A DNA stretch of 64,000 bases from Pleodorina starrii. Its lineage: Eukaryota; Chlorophyta; Chlorophyceae; Chlamydomonadales; Volvocaceae. The notes under the pieces were generated by a model. The model saw only the letters and a program-made list of their open reading frames with translations. It was not told the origin of the DNA and did no database searches. The stretch covers positions 2,148,001-2,212,000 of the forward strand of contig BRXU01000013.1 in NCBI GenBank assembly GCA_030267565.1. Reading direction: 5' to 3'. The position numbers and the translations under genes were made by a program. Positions 24,301-33,608 of the stretch are shown here, one piece after another (position 1 is the first letter of the stretch; every line of letters begins with the position of its first letter).

Positions 24301-27300
24301 GATGGCTGTACCGCCACCTGTTCCTTCCGTCGCCGGACCAAGCCGCCCTCCGCATCGCCGCATCGCCGCTTCAACTCACCAACTCAACAACTCGATTCCC
24401 CCCCCCCCGCGGTTCGGTGCCGTGCCCCTGCCCGCTGTGGCACGGTACGGTGTACGGACGGGGTGTTGCTGCACCGGCGGCGGCAGGCGGCGGCAAGTTG
24501 GGCGTCCCCCCGACCAATCCCCGGGACCCGCCCCCGCGCTTCACCACCTGTATGAACAGCGCAGTGGAGGTGAGCGAGCGAGCGAGCGCGGGAGCTGAGA
24601 CAGCGGGCAAGCGGCGGGCCGGCCCTCGGGTTTCGGAGCGGGCGTTGGGGGGTTTCGGAGCGGGCTTGTGGAGTTTGTGGGGGGGGCTTGCGGGAGTTGC
24701 GGGGGTTTGGTGCCCCTCGGGTGCGCCTTGCCTTTGCTGTGGCGCGGCCACCCCTTTCCCTCTTTCTGCACGAGTGCCAAGGCACCAAGGTACCGCAGAC
24801 TGCAGACTGCACCTCTCTCCCTGAGAAGCCCCCCACCTCTTCACCTTGGACCTCCTCTTCCACCGCCTCCTCCTCCGCCGCCGCCGCCGCCGCCGCGGCC
24901 GCCGCGGCGCGCGCCTGGCAGACCTACCTGGGAGATTCCACGCCCGAGCAGTGCGGTACGCCGTACATGCGTCTGCAGCGGGAGGGCTACAGGGGCGGCC
25001 AGCTGCTGATTGGTTCCGGAGCGCTGAGCCCCGCGGAGGAGGCAGCCTACCAGAGGGAGTGCGACGTGAGTACGACGGTGTACATGGTTTGTACGGCTGG
25101 ATCGTGGCTAAATCCCCGCCTCTGGGGCCATGGTAGTGCTGTGTCCACAGTATCTGTTGCTCTTGAGGAAGGGCACGAAGGTGTCGTTTTTCGTTTGGTA
25201 CTTTTTACTGCGTACTCGTAGGGGAAGGTAAGAGAAGGTAAGAGAAGGGAAGGGCGGTAAAGGGAGCTGCGGTAAAGGGAACAGCGGCAGCCGCGCAGCG
25301 GTTCAAGTGGTCATGGTGGAGCACTTGAGCAAATGTGACCTCCACCTACAGTTCCTACGGCTTTTCCGTACTGTACTGTACTGTACTGCAGGACGTCAAA
25401 ATGTCCAACCGCAACGAATCCGGACAGCGCACCGTCCTCAAGTACCGGCTGGAGATCGCCCGACAGCTGGTGGGCGCCTCCGCCGCCTCCGCCTCCGCCT
25501 CCGCCTCCGCCGCCACGTCTCCGCGTGTCTCACCCGAGGAGCTGTCCGCGCTGCTGCTGCCGTCCTTTGGAGGGGGCGACGGCGACGGCGCCGGCGCAGC
25601 GGTGGCGGCGGCGGATTCGACGCTGTTCTTCCAGCCGCACAACATCGACTTCAGGTGCGGACTGTCCCGTGGGTCGGCAGGGACGGAATGACCCGTGGGT
25701 CGCGAAAGGGCCGGGGTCGGGGTCACGCAACCTACGTTGTCTCGGTGCGAACCTCAAGGGACTTAACCATGTCGGGTGCTCGGCTCTATGTCCTCAATAG
25801 TAGGTGCTGTGCTGTGCTGTGCTGTGCTCTGCTGTGCTGTGCTGTGCTGCGTGCACCGCACTGTGCTGTACCCACTGAGCCTCTGGGCGTCCGTCTTTAT
25901 GTGAAGGTGGCAGTACGGCAGCAGTGAGCCGTGACGAGCCACACCGCATGACGGCAACGCAGTTCTCAACGGTCGTATACCTCTCTTTTCCCTCCGCGCT
26001 CTGCTCTGCTCTGCTCGCGCTTTGCCGTGCCGCGCCACTCTGTGCCTCCGCCGTCCGGCGAGTGGTGCTCGCAGGGGTCGCGCCTATCCGCTGCACCCTT
26101 TCCTGAACCACCTGGGGGATGACAGCACTCGAGCGCTGCTGCAGTTCGGAGTGGGCCGGCCGCTGGGGGAGAGGGGCTTCCAGTGGCTGCTCATCCAGGT
26201 GTGTGTGTATGTGTGTAAGGGGGGGAGGGGGGAAGGGGGTGGGGCTTATTCACGTATAGGCCGGAGCCCGTGAACGGTAAAGTAACAGAAGAAGGCCGTC
26301 TCGTCTGCAAAAGAACGGCGCGGCAGGGCAGGGGGTACGGCAGGGCAGGGGGCGGGGCGAGACGAGGCGAGGCGAAGCGAAGCGAAGCCAGGGGGCTGGG
26401 ATGAGGCAGGGCGGGGCGCGGGGCGTTGGGTGTCTCTCCGCCGGGCGCGAGCTCCGGAGCGCGCCAGGAAGGACACGTGCGCGCACCGCGCAGCAAACCA
26501 GGCAGACGCACGACCCCCGCGACACTTACCCCACCCATCACCACCGCCAACCGCTCACCTTCCAACAACGTGCAACTACCAACCGCCAACCAACGAAATA
26601 ACGGCAACAGTTGGCCAACATGTGGGGTCGCGGCGTGGACAAGTACTCGCTGCCCGAGCGGTTGGCCTGGGCGGAGGCGGCGCTGCCTGCGGTGCGAGCC
26701 AGCGCGGCGCGGCCGCTGGAGGGCGGGTCTGATGCGTGGTGGCGGCGGGGGGAGCGGCCCTGGCAGCTGCTGGCGACGTGTTTCGAGGTAGCGGCCGCCC
26801 TGGAGTCGGGAGACCCGGCGTCGTACATCAGCTACCACCCCGTCAACCAGGTGGGCTGTGCCGTACAGTCCGGGGTGCCGTACACAGCTCCTGGCTTGCT
26901 GTGCGTTTCCTTGCTGTGCGTTTCCGGTCGCGTCCCGTCGGGTTCGTGTTCGTGTTCGTGTTTATGTTTACCCCGTGTCGCCAAGTTACAGCGCTGTTCC
27001 CCCTACGTCTCTCCCACCTTCACAGCGTATGTGAGCCAGCCAGCTTGCCTCTGCCGGCTGTGTTTCTCCCTACCTCCTCCCCCCTCACACCCCCCCCTCC
27101 CCCAAACAGACATACACTCACATACACACACATTCACACACCCCAGCCCTCCCCCGCCCTCTCCCCTCCGCAGGACGGCACCTGCAACGGGCTGCAGCAC
27201 TACGCGGCGCTGGCTCGCGACAGCGGTTGCGGTGCGGCGGTGAACTTGCTGCCCGCGGACCGACCGCAGGACGTCTACCAGGTAAGATCCGGAGAAGGCG

Positions 27301-30300
27301 TTGGCTAGCTCCAGGGTTGGCTCCAGGGTCGGCTCCAGGGTTGGTTATTGGGCGTTGGCTCCAGGGTTGGCTCCAGGGTTGTTTTTTGGGCGTTGGCTCC
27401 AGGGTTGGCTCCAGGGTCGGCTCCAGGGTTGGTTTTTGGGCGTTGGCTCCAGGGTTGGCTCCAGGGTTGTTTTTTGGGCGTTGGCTCCAGGGTTGGCTCC
27501 AGGGTCGGCTCCAGGGTTGGTTTTTGGGCGTTGGCTCCAGGGTTAGCTCCAGGGTTGGTTTTTGGGCGTTGGCTCCAGGGTTAGCTCCAGGGTTGGTTTT
27601 TGGGCGTTGGCTCCAGGGTTGGCTCCAGGGTTGGCTCCATGGTTGGTTTTTGGGCGTTGGCTTTCGGGTGTTGGGCGGGGAGGTGTTACCCTTCTGTGTT
27701 ATGGGTTACGGTGATTGATCGGTGAGTGGGAAACGCCGTATCGCAGTTGCAGCTCGGAGTGTGGATGTGCGTGTGCCGTGTGCCGCTGTTCCGTACTATT
27801 GACGACGACGACGAGGACGACGCACCCTCCGCCGTGTTCCATCTGCCCCCGCCCCCTCCCGCTTCCCCTTCCCCTCCCTTCCGGGGGCGATGTGACCGCA
27901 GGCCGTTGCGAATGTGGTGGGGGAGCGCGTGGCACGGGACCGCAAGCAGGGCCGCTCCGAAGCCGCCAAGGTGTACGGCAACGTTGACCGGAAGTTGGTC
28001 AAACAGACGGTCATGACGTACGTGTACGGCGTCACAATCATCGGGGCGCGCGAGCAGATCGAGAACCGGCTTGAGGAGCGCGGCTGGAGCAACGCCCGGG
28101 AGCGGAGAAAGGTGCGGGCTGGACCCTTGGAGCCGTGGGGGCCATGGCCCCGTAGGGATGTGGGGTCGGTGGGGTCGGTGGGATCTGTGAGGTCTGTGGG
28201 GTCCTGCATATTTCTCTGGACTCCTTTGGCTTCTGTTGGGTTTCTATCGCATCTATTGGGTTGGGTTGGGTTGGGTCGGGTTGGGTTCGATTCGGTTCTG
28301 TTTGTTGGCTGGCTAGTGATAAGAGGTGTGGGTCGGCAAAACAGCGGCAGTGACCCGGGGGTCGGTCGGGATGGCGATGCTCAGGGCAGCGGGCAACGGT
28401 GCAGGGACGACTCGTCTTTGGCTGCATCGTCGTCACAACAGATGGGGCACAACATTGGGAGTTTCGGTGCGCCGGCCTGCTCCTACTCCTGATCCTGATC
28501 CTGCCCCTCCTCATGCGCCTGCTCCTCTCCTGCTGCACTGCCCCCTCAGGTTGCCACCTACCTGGCCCGCATCACGTTCGAGTCGATGGGGGAGGTGTTC
28601 GGACCCGTGGTGTGTGTGCGCTCCTGGCTGGACGAGTGCGCTAAGGTATGATGCGCCCGGGGGGGGGGGGTTGAGGAGGAGGATCGGGGCGTGGGGAGGG
28701 GGGCCCGGACAGATGAGCATGTGGACGGACGGACGGAGGGCGGGGGAGGGAGGGAGTGCTTAGGGCGGAGCGAAAACACGTTTGGAGGCGTGCGTGGATG
28801 CCCGAGGGCTGTTGGGGGAGCTTGGGGCGGCCGCGTCGCGGCTTCACCCGCCCATGCGGGATGGGGTTCCATGGTGTCCCATGGGCTCTTTGGTTGCACG
28901 GGTTTTACAGGCCCTATCAGGTCCCATGGGTCGAACGGGTCTCATGGGTCTGGTGGGTCCGATCGGGTCTCATGGGACCCATAGGCCGACCCATAGGCCG
29001 ACCCATAGGCCGACCCATAGGCCGACCCATAGGCCGACCCATAGGCCGACCCATAGGCCGACCCATAGGCCGACCCATAGGCCGACCCATAGGCCGACCC
29101 ATAGGCCGACCCATAGGCCGACCCATAGGCCGACCCATAGGCCGACCCATAGGCCGACCCATAGGCCGACCCATAGGCCGACCCATAGGCCGACCCATAG
29201 ACCGACCCATAGGCCGACCCATAGGCCGACCCATACGCCGACCCATACGCCGACCCATAGGCCGACCCATAGACCGACCCATAGGCCGACCCATAGGCCG
29301 ACCCATAGGCCGACCCATAGGCCGACCCATAGGCCGACCCATAGGCCGACCCATAGGCCGACCCATAGGCCGACCCATAGGTCGACCCATAGGCCGACCC
29401 ATAGGCCGACCCATAGGCCGACCCATACGCCGACCCATAGGCCGACCCATAGGCCGACCCATAGGCCGACCCATAGGCCGACCCATAGGCCGACCCATAG
29501 GCCGACCCATAGGCCGACCCATAGGCCGACCCATACGCCGACCCATAGGCCGACCCATACGCCGACCCATAGGCCGACCCATAGGCCGACCCATAGGCCG
29601 ACCCATAGGCCGACCCGTAGGCCGACCCATACGCCGACCCATAAGTCGACCCATAGGCCGACCCATAGGCCGACCCATAGGCCGACCCATAGACCGACCC
29701 ATAGGCCGACCCATAGGCCGACCCATAGACCGACCCATAGGCCGACCCATACGCCGACCCATAGGCCGACCCATACGCCGACCCATAGGCCGACCCATAG
29801 GCCGACCCATAGGCCGACCCATAGGCCGACCCATAGGCCGACCCATAGGCCGACCCATACGCCGACCCATAGGTCGACCCATAGGCCGACCCATAGGCCG
29901 ACCCAAAGGCCGACCCATAGACCGACCCATAGGCCGACCCATAGGCCGACCCATAGACCGACCCATAGGCCGACCCATAGGCCGACCCATAGACCGACCC
30001 ATAGGCCCATAGGCCGACCCATAGGCCGACCCATAGGCAGACCCATAGGTCGACCCATAGACCGACCCATAGTCCGACCCATAGGCCGGCCCATAGGCCG
30101 ACCCATAGGCCGACCCATAGGCCGGCCCATAGGCCCATAGGCCAAACTAGGCTGACCCATAGGCCGACCCATAGGCCGACCCATAGGCCGACCCATAGGC
30201 CGACCCATAGGCCGACCCATACGCCGACCCATAGGCCGACACATAGGCCGACCCATAGGCCGGCCCATAGGCCGACCCATAGGCCGACCCATAGGCCGAC

Positions 30301-33300
30301 CCATAAGCCGACCCATAGGCCGACCCATGGGCCGGCCCATAGGCCGACCCATAGGCCGACCCATAGGCCGGCCCATAGGCCCATAGGCCGACCTAGGCCG
30401 ACCCATAGGCCGACCCACAGGCCGGCCCATAGGCCGACCCATAGGCCGACCCATAGGCCGGCCCATAGGCCCATAGGCCAAACTAGGCTGACCCATAGGC
30501 CGACCCATAGGCCGACCCATAGGCCGACCCATAGGCCGACCCATACGCCGACCCATAGGCCGACACATAGGCCGGCCCATAGGCCGACCCATAGGCCGAC
30601 CCATAGGCCGACCCATAGGCCGACCCATAGGCCGACCCATGGGCCGGCCCATAGGCCGACCCATAGGCCGACCCATAGGCCGGCCCATAGGCCCATAGGC
30701 CGACCTAGGCCGACCCATAGGCCGACCCACAGGCCGGCCCATAGGCCGACCCATAGGCCGACCCATAGGCCGAACCTTAAACCGACCCATAGGCCGACCC
30801 ATACGCCGGCCCATAGGCCCATAGGCCGACCTAGGCCGACCCATAGGCCGACCCATAGGCCGACCCATAGGCCGACCCATAGACCGACCCATAGGCCGAC
30901 CCATAGGGCGACCCATAGGCCGGCCCATAGGCCCATAGGCCGACCTAGGCCGACCCATAGGCCGACCCATAGGCCGACCCATAGGCCGACCCATAGGCCG
31001 GTCCATAGGCCGACCCATAGGCCGGCCCATAGGCCGACCCATAGGCCGACCCTTAGGCCGACCCATACGCCGGCCCATAGGCCGACCCAAGGCCGACCCA
31101 TAGGCCCATAGGCCGACCCATAGGCCGACCCATAGGCCGACCCATAGGCCGACCCATAGGCCGACCCATAGGCCGACCCATATGTCGACCCATAGACCGA
31201 ACCATAGACCGAACCATAGACCGACCCATAGGCCGACCCATAGGCCGACCTATAGGCCGACACATACGCCGGCCCATAGGCCGACCCATAGGCCGACCCA
31301 TAGGCCGGCCCATAGGCCCATAGGCCGACCTAGGCCGACCCATAGGCCGACCCATAGGCCGACCCATAGGCCGGTCCATAGGCCGACCCATAGGCCGACC
31401 CATAGGCCGACCCATAGGCCGACCCATAGGCCGACCCATAGGCCGATCCATAGGCCGACCCATAGGCCGGCCCATAGGCCGACCCATAGGCCGACCCATA
31501 GGCCGACCCATAGGCCGACCCATAGGGCGACTCATAGGCCGACCCATAGACCGACCCATAGACCGACCCATAGGCCGACCCATAGGCCGACCCATAGGCC
31601 GACCCAAAGGCCGACCCATAGGCCGACCCAAAGGCCGACCCATAGACCGACCCATAGGCCGATTCATAGGCCGACCCATGGGTCCCATGGGCCCCATGGT
31701 TCGCGATTGGCCCACAGGCGCACCCTGTCTCACGAGACCCATGAACTCCATGAGTCATATGGGTTCTTTCTGTGTGTATATAATGTATATAGGAACCTGT
31801 GTCGCCGCCAACTGCCCGTGCCTGTGGGTTCGCCGCCAATTGCCCCTCTGCCCGCGCATAGCTCCTTATGCGCTCACGTGTGATTGCTCATCCACCCGCG
31901 CCTCCTCAAGTTCCTTGTCCCCACCCACCCACCCACCCACCCACCCACCCACCCACCCACCCACCCACCCACCCACCCACCCACCCACCCACCCACCCAC
32001 CCACCCACCCACCCACCCACCCACCCACCCACCCACCCACCCACCCACCCACCCACCCACCCACCCACCCACCCACCCACCCACCCACCCACCCACCCAC
32101 CCACCCACCCACCCACCCACCCACCCACCCACCCACCCACCCACCCACCCACCCACCCACCCACCCACCCACCCACCCACCCACCCACCCACCCACCCAC
32201 CCACCCACCCACCCACCCACCCACCCACCCACCCACCCACCCACCCACCCACCCACCCACCCACCCACCCACCCACCCACCCACGATGCCCCCCCCACTT
32301 TTCGGTGTCCAGCGGTCAGCCGGTGACGTGGACAAGTCCGCTGGGCTTCCCCATCGAGCAGCCCTACAGGAAGCTTCCCACCTTCCAGGTCTGGACGCCA
32401 CTGCAGGTGGGTGGCTGGATAGGTGGGTGGGTGGGTGGCATAATCGGCAGGCGGGTGGCGGTCAAACGGAAAGGATGGGCGGCGGCGCGTGTGCACAACT
32501 GCACCAACCGTTTCCCAACCGACAATCACCTGCCCAACCACCCAACCGCACCTGCCCGCCACGGCAATGCGCCAACTCCCCAACACTCGTGTCCTGCCCA
32601 AAGATGTTCCCACGCGTTCGCACGCATTCGCGAAGTCCTCTTGGCCTTCCGTGCATCCATTCCTTCGCCGCTGTTTCGTATCCATTTGATGTTGGGGGAA
32701 TTGATACTTCATGACGTTGGGGCTTACATGTTCGTATTGTTATCTCATAATGCGCAGAGAGTCACGCTTCGGGACTACCGCCACGAGGCGGAAGCTCCCG
32801 TCGACTCGCGGCGACAGCGCAACGGCTTCCCGCCAAATTACATCCACTCGCTCGACAGCGCCCACATGATGTTGACGGCGCTGGCGGTACGACAGGCGGG
32901 CGGCATCTTTGCTGCCGTACACGACAGCTTCTGGACGCACGCCTCCACGGTCGACGACATGAACCGCATGATACGGTACGGCACAGGGTGTGGTACGCTG
33001 CAGGGCAGTTTTACGGTGCAGGGGCGGCACGGGCGCGGTGCCGGGCAGAGGCCTTCGAAAGCTGGTGCGGTACAAGTCGGTGCGGTACGAGTGGGCACGG
33101 TGGGCTGTCTTGGGCGAGGGAGGGAGGGTGCCGGACACGGCAGGCGGCGGAGCCCTCCCGCACCGACCCTTCTGCCGCCTCCCAGCCCCTCCCTCCGCTG
33201 CCCCATCTCCAAACTCCCCGTCGCGCTTGTTGAACCCCCAGCCAGCCGCCGCAATACCAGCCCACCCACGGCTCTGTCATTCCCGGGGTTCACTCGTCCC

Positions 33301-33608
33301 CGGTGGCTCGCCCGTCCTCCTCTGCCCTCTATACCGCAATCCACGCGCGTTTAGCCTGCCAGCCGCTAACCCCGCTGCACTGATGCCGTACCTCGTGCCG
33401 TACTCTGTACGACCTCGTCCAATGTACGACCTCGCCCCGCAGCAATACGTTTGTGGAGCTGCACTCTCGGCCGCTGCTCAAGGAGCTCCGTCAGGAGTTG
33501 ATTACTAATCCGATGTACCGCAACGCCATCGTGTCGCTGCCACCGCTGCCGCCGCCCGGCCAGCTGCAACTGGAGCCAGTCCGCAACTCCACCTACTTCT
33601 TCTCCTAG
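15816..33608 (+). CDS. RPOT: Phage-type (T7-like) single-subunit organellar RNA polymerase, predicted mitochondrial
   Basis: Twenty exons: 15816-17440, 17659-17800, 18135-18501, 19707-19834, 20048-20269, 20401-20640, 21022-21282, 21916-22041, 22366-22501, 24487-24569, 24826-25065, 25392-25654, 26075-26198, 26611-26850, 27174-27281, 27902-28111, 28550-28645, 32320-32406, 32758-32975, 33443-33608 (1693 aa). The last ~700 residues are the T7-type polymerase. Landmarks are LVEPRPW (~1010), [15 protein letters not shown] (~1277), motif [14 protein letters not shown] (1400), motif B with R1465 and K1469 ([14 protein letters not shown]), motif [12 protein letters not shown] (Asp 1622) and the C-terminus YFFS; all catalytic residues are present. 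The first ~65 residues lack acidic residues until an IADI segment and include CLHASSAA, like an organelle transit peptide; mitochondria are favoured because algae of this group typically carry one such enzyme. Residues ~70-540 are Ala/Gly/Pro-rich with an AT-hook-like [10 protein letters not shown] (~390). At nearly 1700 aa it is much longer than plant homologues (about 1000). Exon 2 needs a GC donor. The junction 28645/32320 lacks about seven residues usually present, so a microexon may be missing. Confidence 0.95.
18312..18369 (+). repeat. GGC/GGT trinucleotide run coding poly-Gly
   Basis: Inside polymerase exon 3; codes an uninterrupted Gly tract of about 18 residues between the N-terminal extension and the conserved part. 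Confidence 0.85.
18537..18620 (+). repeat. GGGGGC hexanucleotide array in polymerase intron 3
   Basis: About a dozen GGGGGC units starting some 35 bp after the donor at 18502. The G-rich strand is the transcribed RNA's sense, so the pre-mRNA could form G-quadruplexes next to the splice site. Confidence 0.9.
19586..19700 (+). repeat. ACCCA and CCCATCCTCGCA minisatellites in polymerase intron 3
   Basis: Short ACCCA run, then about four units of ACCCATCCTCGC, then CCCCG units, directly upstream of the acceptor of exon 4 (19707); together they form a C-rich tract in place of an ordinary polypyrimidine tract. Confidence 0.8.
20650..20905 (+). repeat. GTGCA/GTACA degenerate pentamer array in polymerase intron 6
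   Basis: About 250 bp of interleaved GTGCA, GTACA and CATGC units. A related TGTGC run lies at 25803-25850 and a TACTG run at 25369-25388, both in later introns of the same gene. Confidence 0.85.
21523..21605 (+). repeat. GGGAAA/GGGGAA purine tract in polymerase intron 7
   Basis: Almost uninterrupted purine run of about 80 nt made of [15 protein letters not shown] units; mirror-symmetric stretches of this kind can form triplex DNA. Confidence 0.85.
21775..21905 (+). repeat. TGCTCCTGCCGC minisatellite in polymerase intron 7
   Basis: 12-bp and 9-bp units of CTGCTCCTGCCG form a long pyrimidine-rich tract ending at the acceptor of exon 8 (21916). Confidence 0.85.
22558..22628 (+). repeat. TG microsatellite
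   Basis: Interrupted (TG)n run with C and A variants in polymerase intron 9. It borders a retrotransposon 3' end and may be the element's tail, its target, or both. Confidence 0.85.
22629..22775 (-). mobile_element. Second, severely truncated 3' end of the same L1-like retrotransposon
   Basis: These ~147 bp repeat, nearly base for base, positions 22827-22972, then stop abruptly at a TG microsatellite. In element sense (- strand) the copy starts within the 3' UTR and ends in GATACTGTAACGA followed by an (AC)n tail. This fits a strongly 5'-truncated retrotransposon insertion. Confidence 0.75.
22827..24110 (-). mobile_element. 5'-truncated L1-like non-LTR retrotransposon inside polymerase intron 9 (antisense)
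   Basis: On the - strand an open frame from about 24110 to a stop at 23636 codes the C-terminus of a retrotransposon polyprotein. It has the Cys/His segment [19 protein letters not shown], then [20 protein letters not shown], as found after the reverse transcriptase in L1-clade elements of volvocine algae. No reverse transcriptase domain is present; the copy begins abruptly at a TG microsatellite near 24111. A 3' UTR of about 800 bp follows (23635-22840), ending in TACTGTAACGA and a (AC)n run. The element is antisense to the host gene and lies wholly within an intron, so it should be spliced out. It is a dead copy. Confidence 0.75.
24111..24232 (+). repeat. TG microsatellite with a buried retrotransposon tail (24174-24188)
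   Basis: Interrupted (TG)n. In its middle lies TCGTTACAGTATCG, the complement of the extreme 3' end of the adjacent L1-like element, as if a third insertion kept only about 14 nt. Confidence 0.75.
24239..24302 (+). repeat. 14-bp TGCCTGATGCCTCC tandem repeat in polymerase intron 9
   Basis: About four perfect or near-perfect copies in a row. Confidence 0.85.
27302..27665 (+). repeat. GGCTCCAGGGTT minisatellite with higher-order units, polymerase intron 15
   Basis: Base unit is GGCTCCAGGGTT (12 bp, with TCGGCTC variants). Two or three base units are followed by GGTTTTTGGGCGTT, giving compound repeats of about 36-50 bp reiterated roughly eight times. The array starts 20 bp after the donor of exon 15. 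Confidence 0.9.
28976..31678 (+). repeat. 12-bp satellite (CCGACCCATAGG) filling polymerase intron 17
   Basis: About 2.7 kb and some 225 copies of a 12-bp unit with point variants (CATACG, CATAGA, GGCCGG). From about 30000 onward shortened units (GGCCCATAGGCCCATAGG, GACCTAGGCCG, AAACTAGGCTG) recur at fixed spacing, so there is higher-order structure. Because 12 is a multiple of three and the unit lacks stops in most frames, long repetitive ORFs appear on both strands. They are not genes: the array sits between two polymerase exons that join in phase. Confidence 0.95.
31918..32284 (+). repeat. CCCA tetranucleotide array, polymerase intron 17
   Basis: About 91 perfect ACCC units without visible interruption, ending some 35 bp before the acceptor of exon 18 (32320). 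The complementary strand is (GGGT)n, a strong G-quadruplex sequence. Confidence 0.95.

Noticed and set aside
28942..31263. 773-codon SAYG-repeat frame and similar GRPI / THRP repeat frames
   Set aside because: They arise because the 12-bp satellite is a multiple of three. The array lies in an intron whose flanking exons join in phase.
28976..31678. CRISPR-like array
   Set aside because: The repeats are head-to-tail with no unique spacers, and the genome is eukaryotic.
31874..32401. Gly-Gly-Trp-Val repeat proteins read from the CCCA array
   Set aside because: Pure tetranucleotide translation; no coding evidence outside the repeat.
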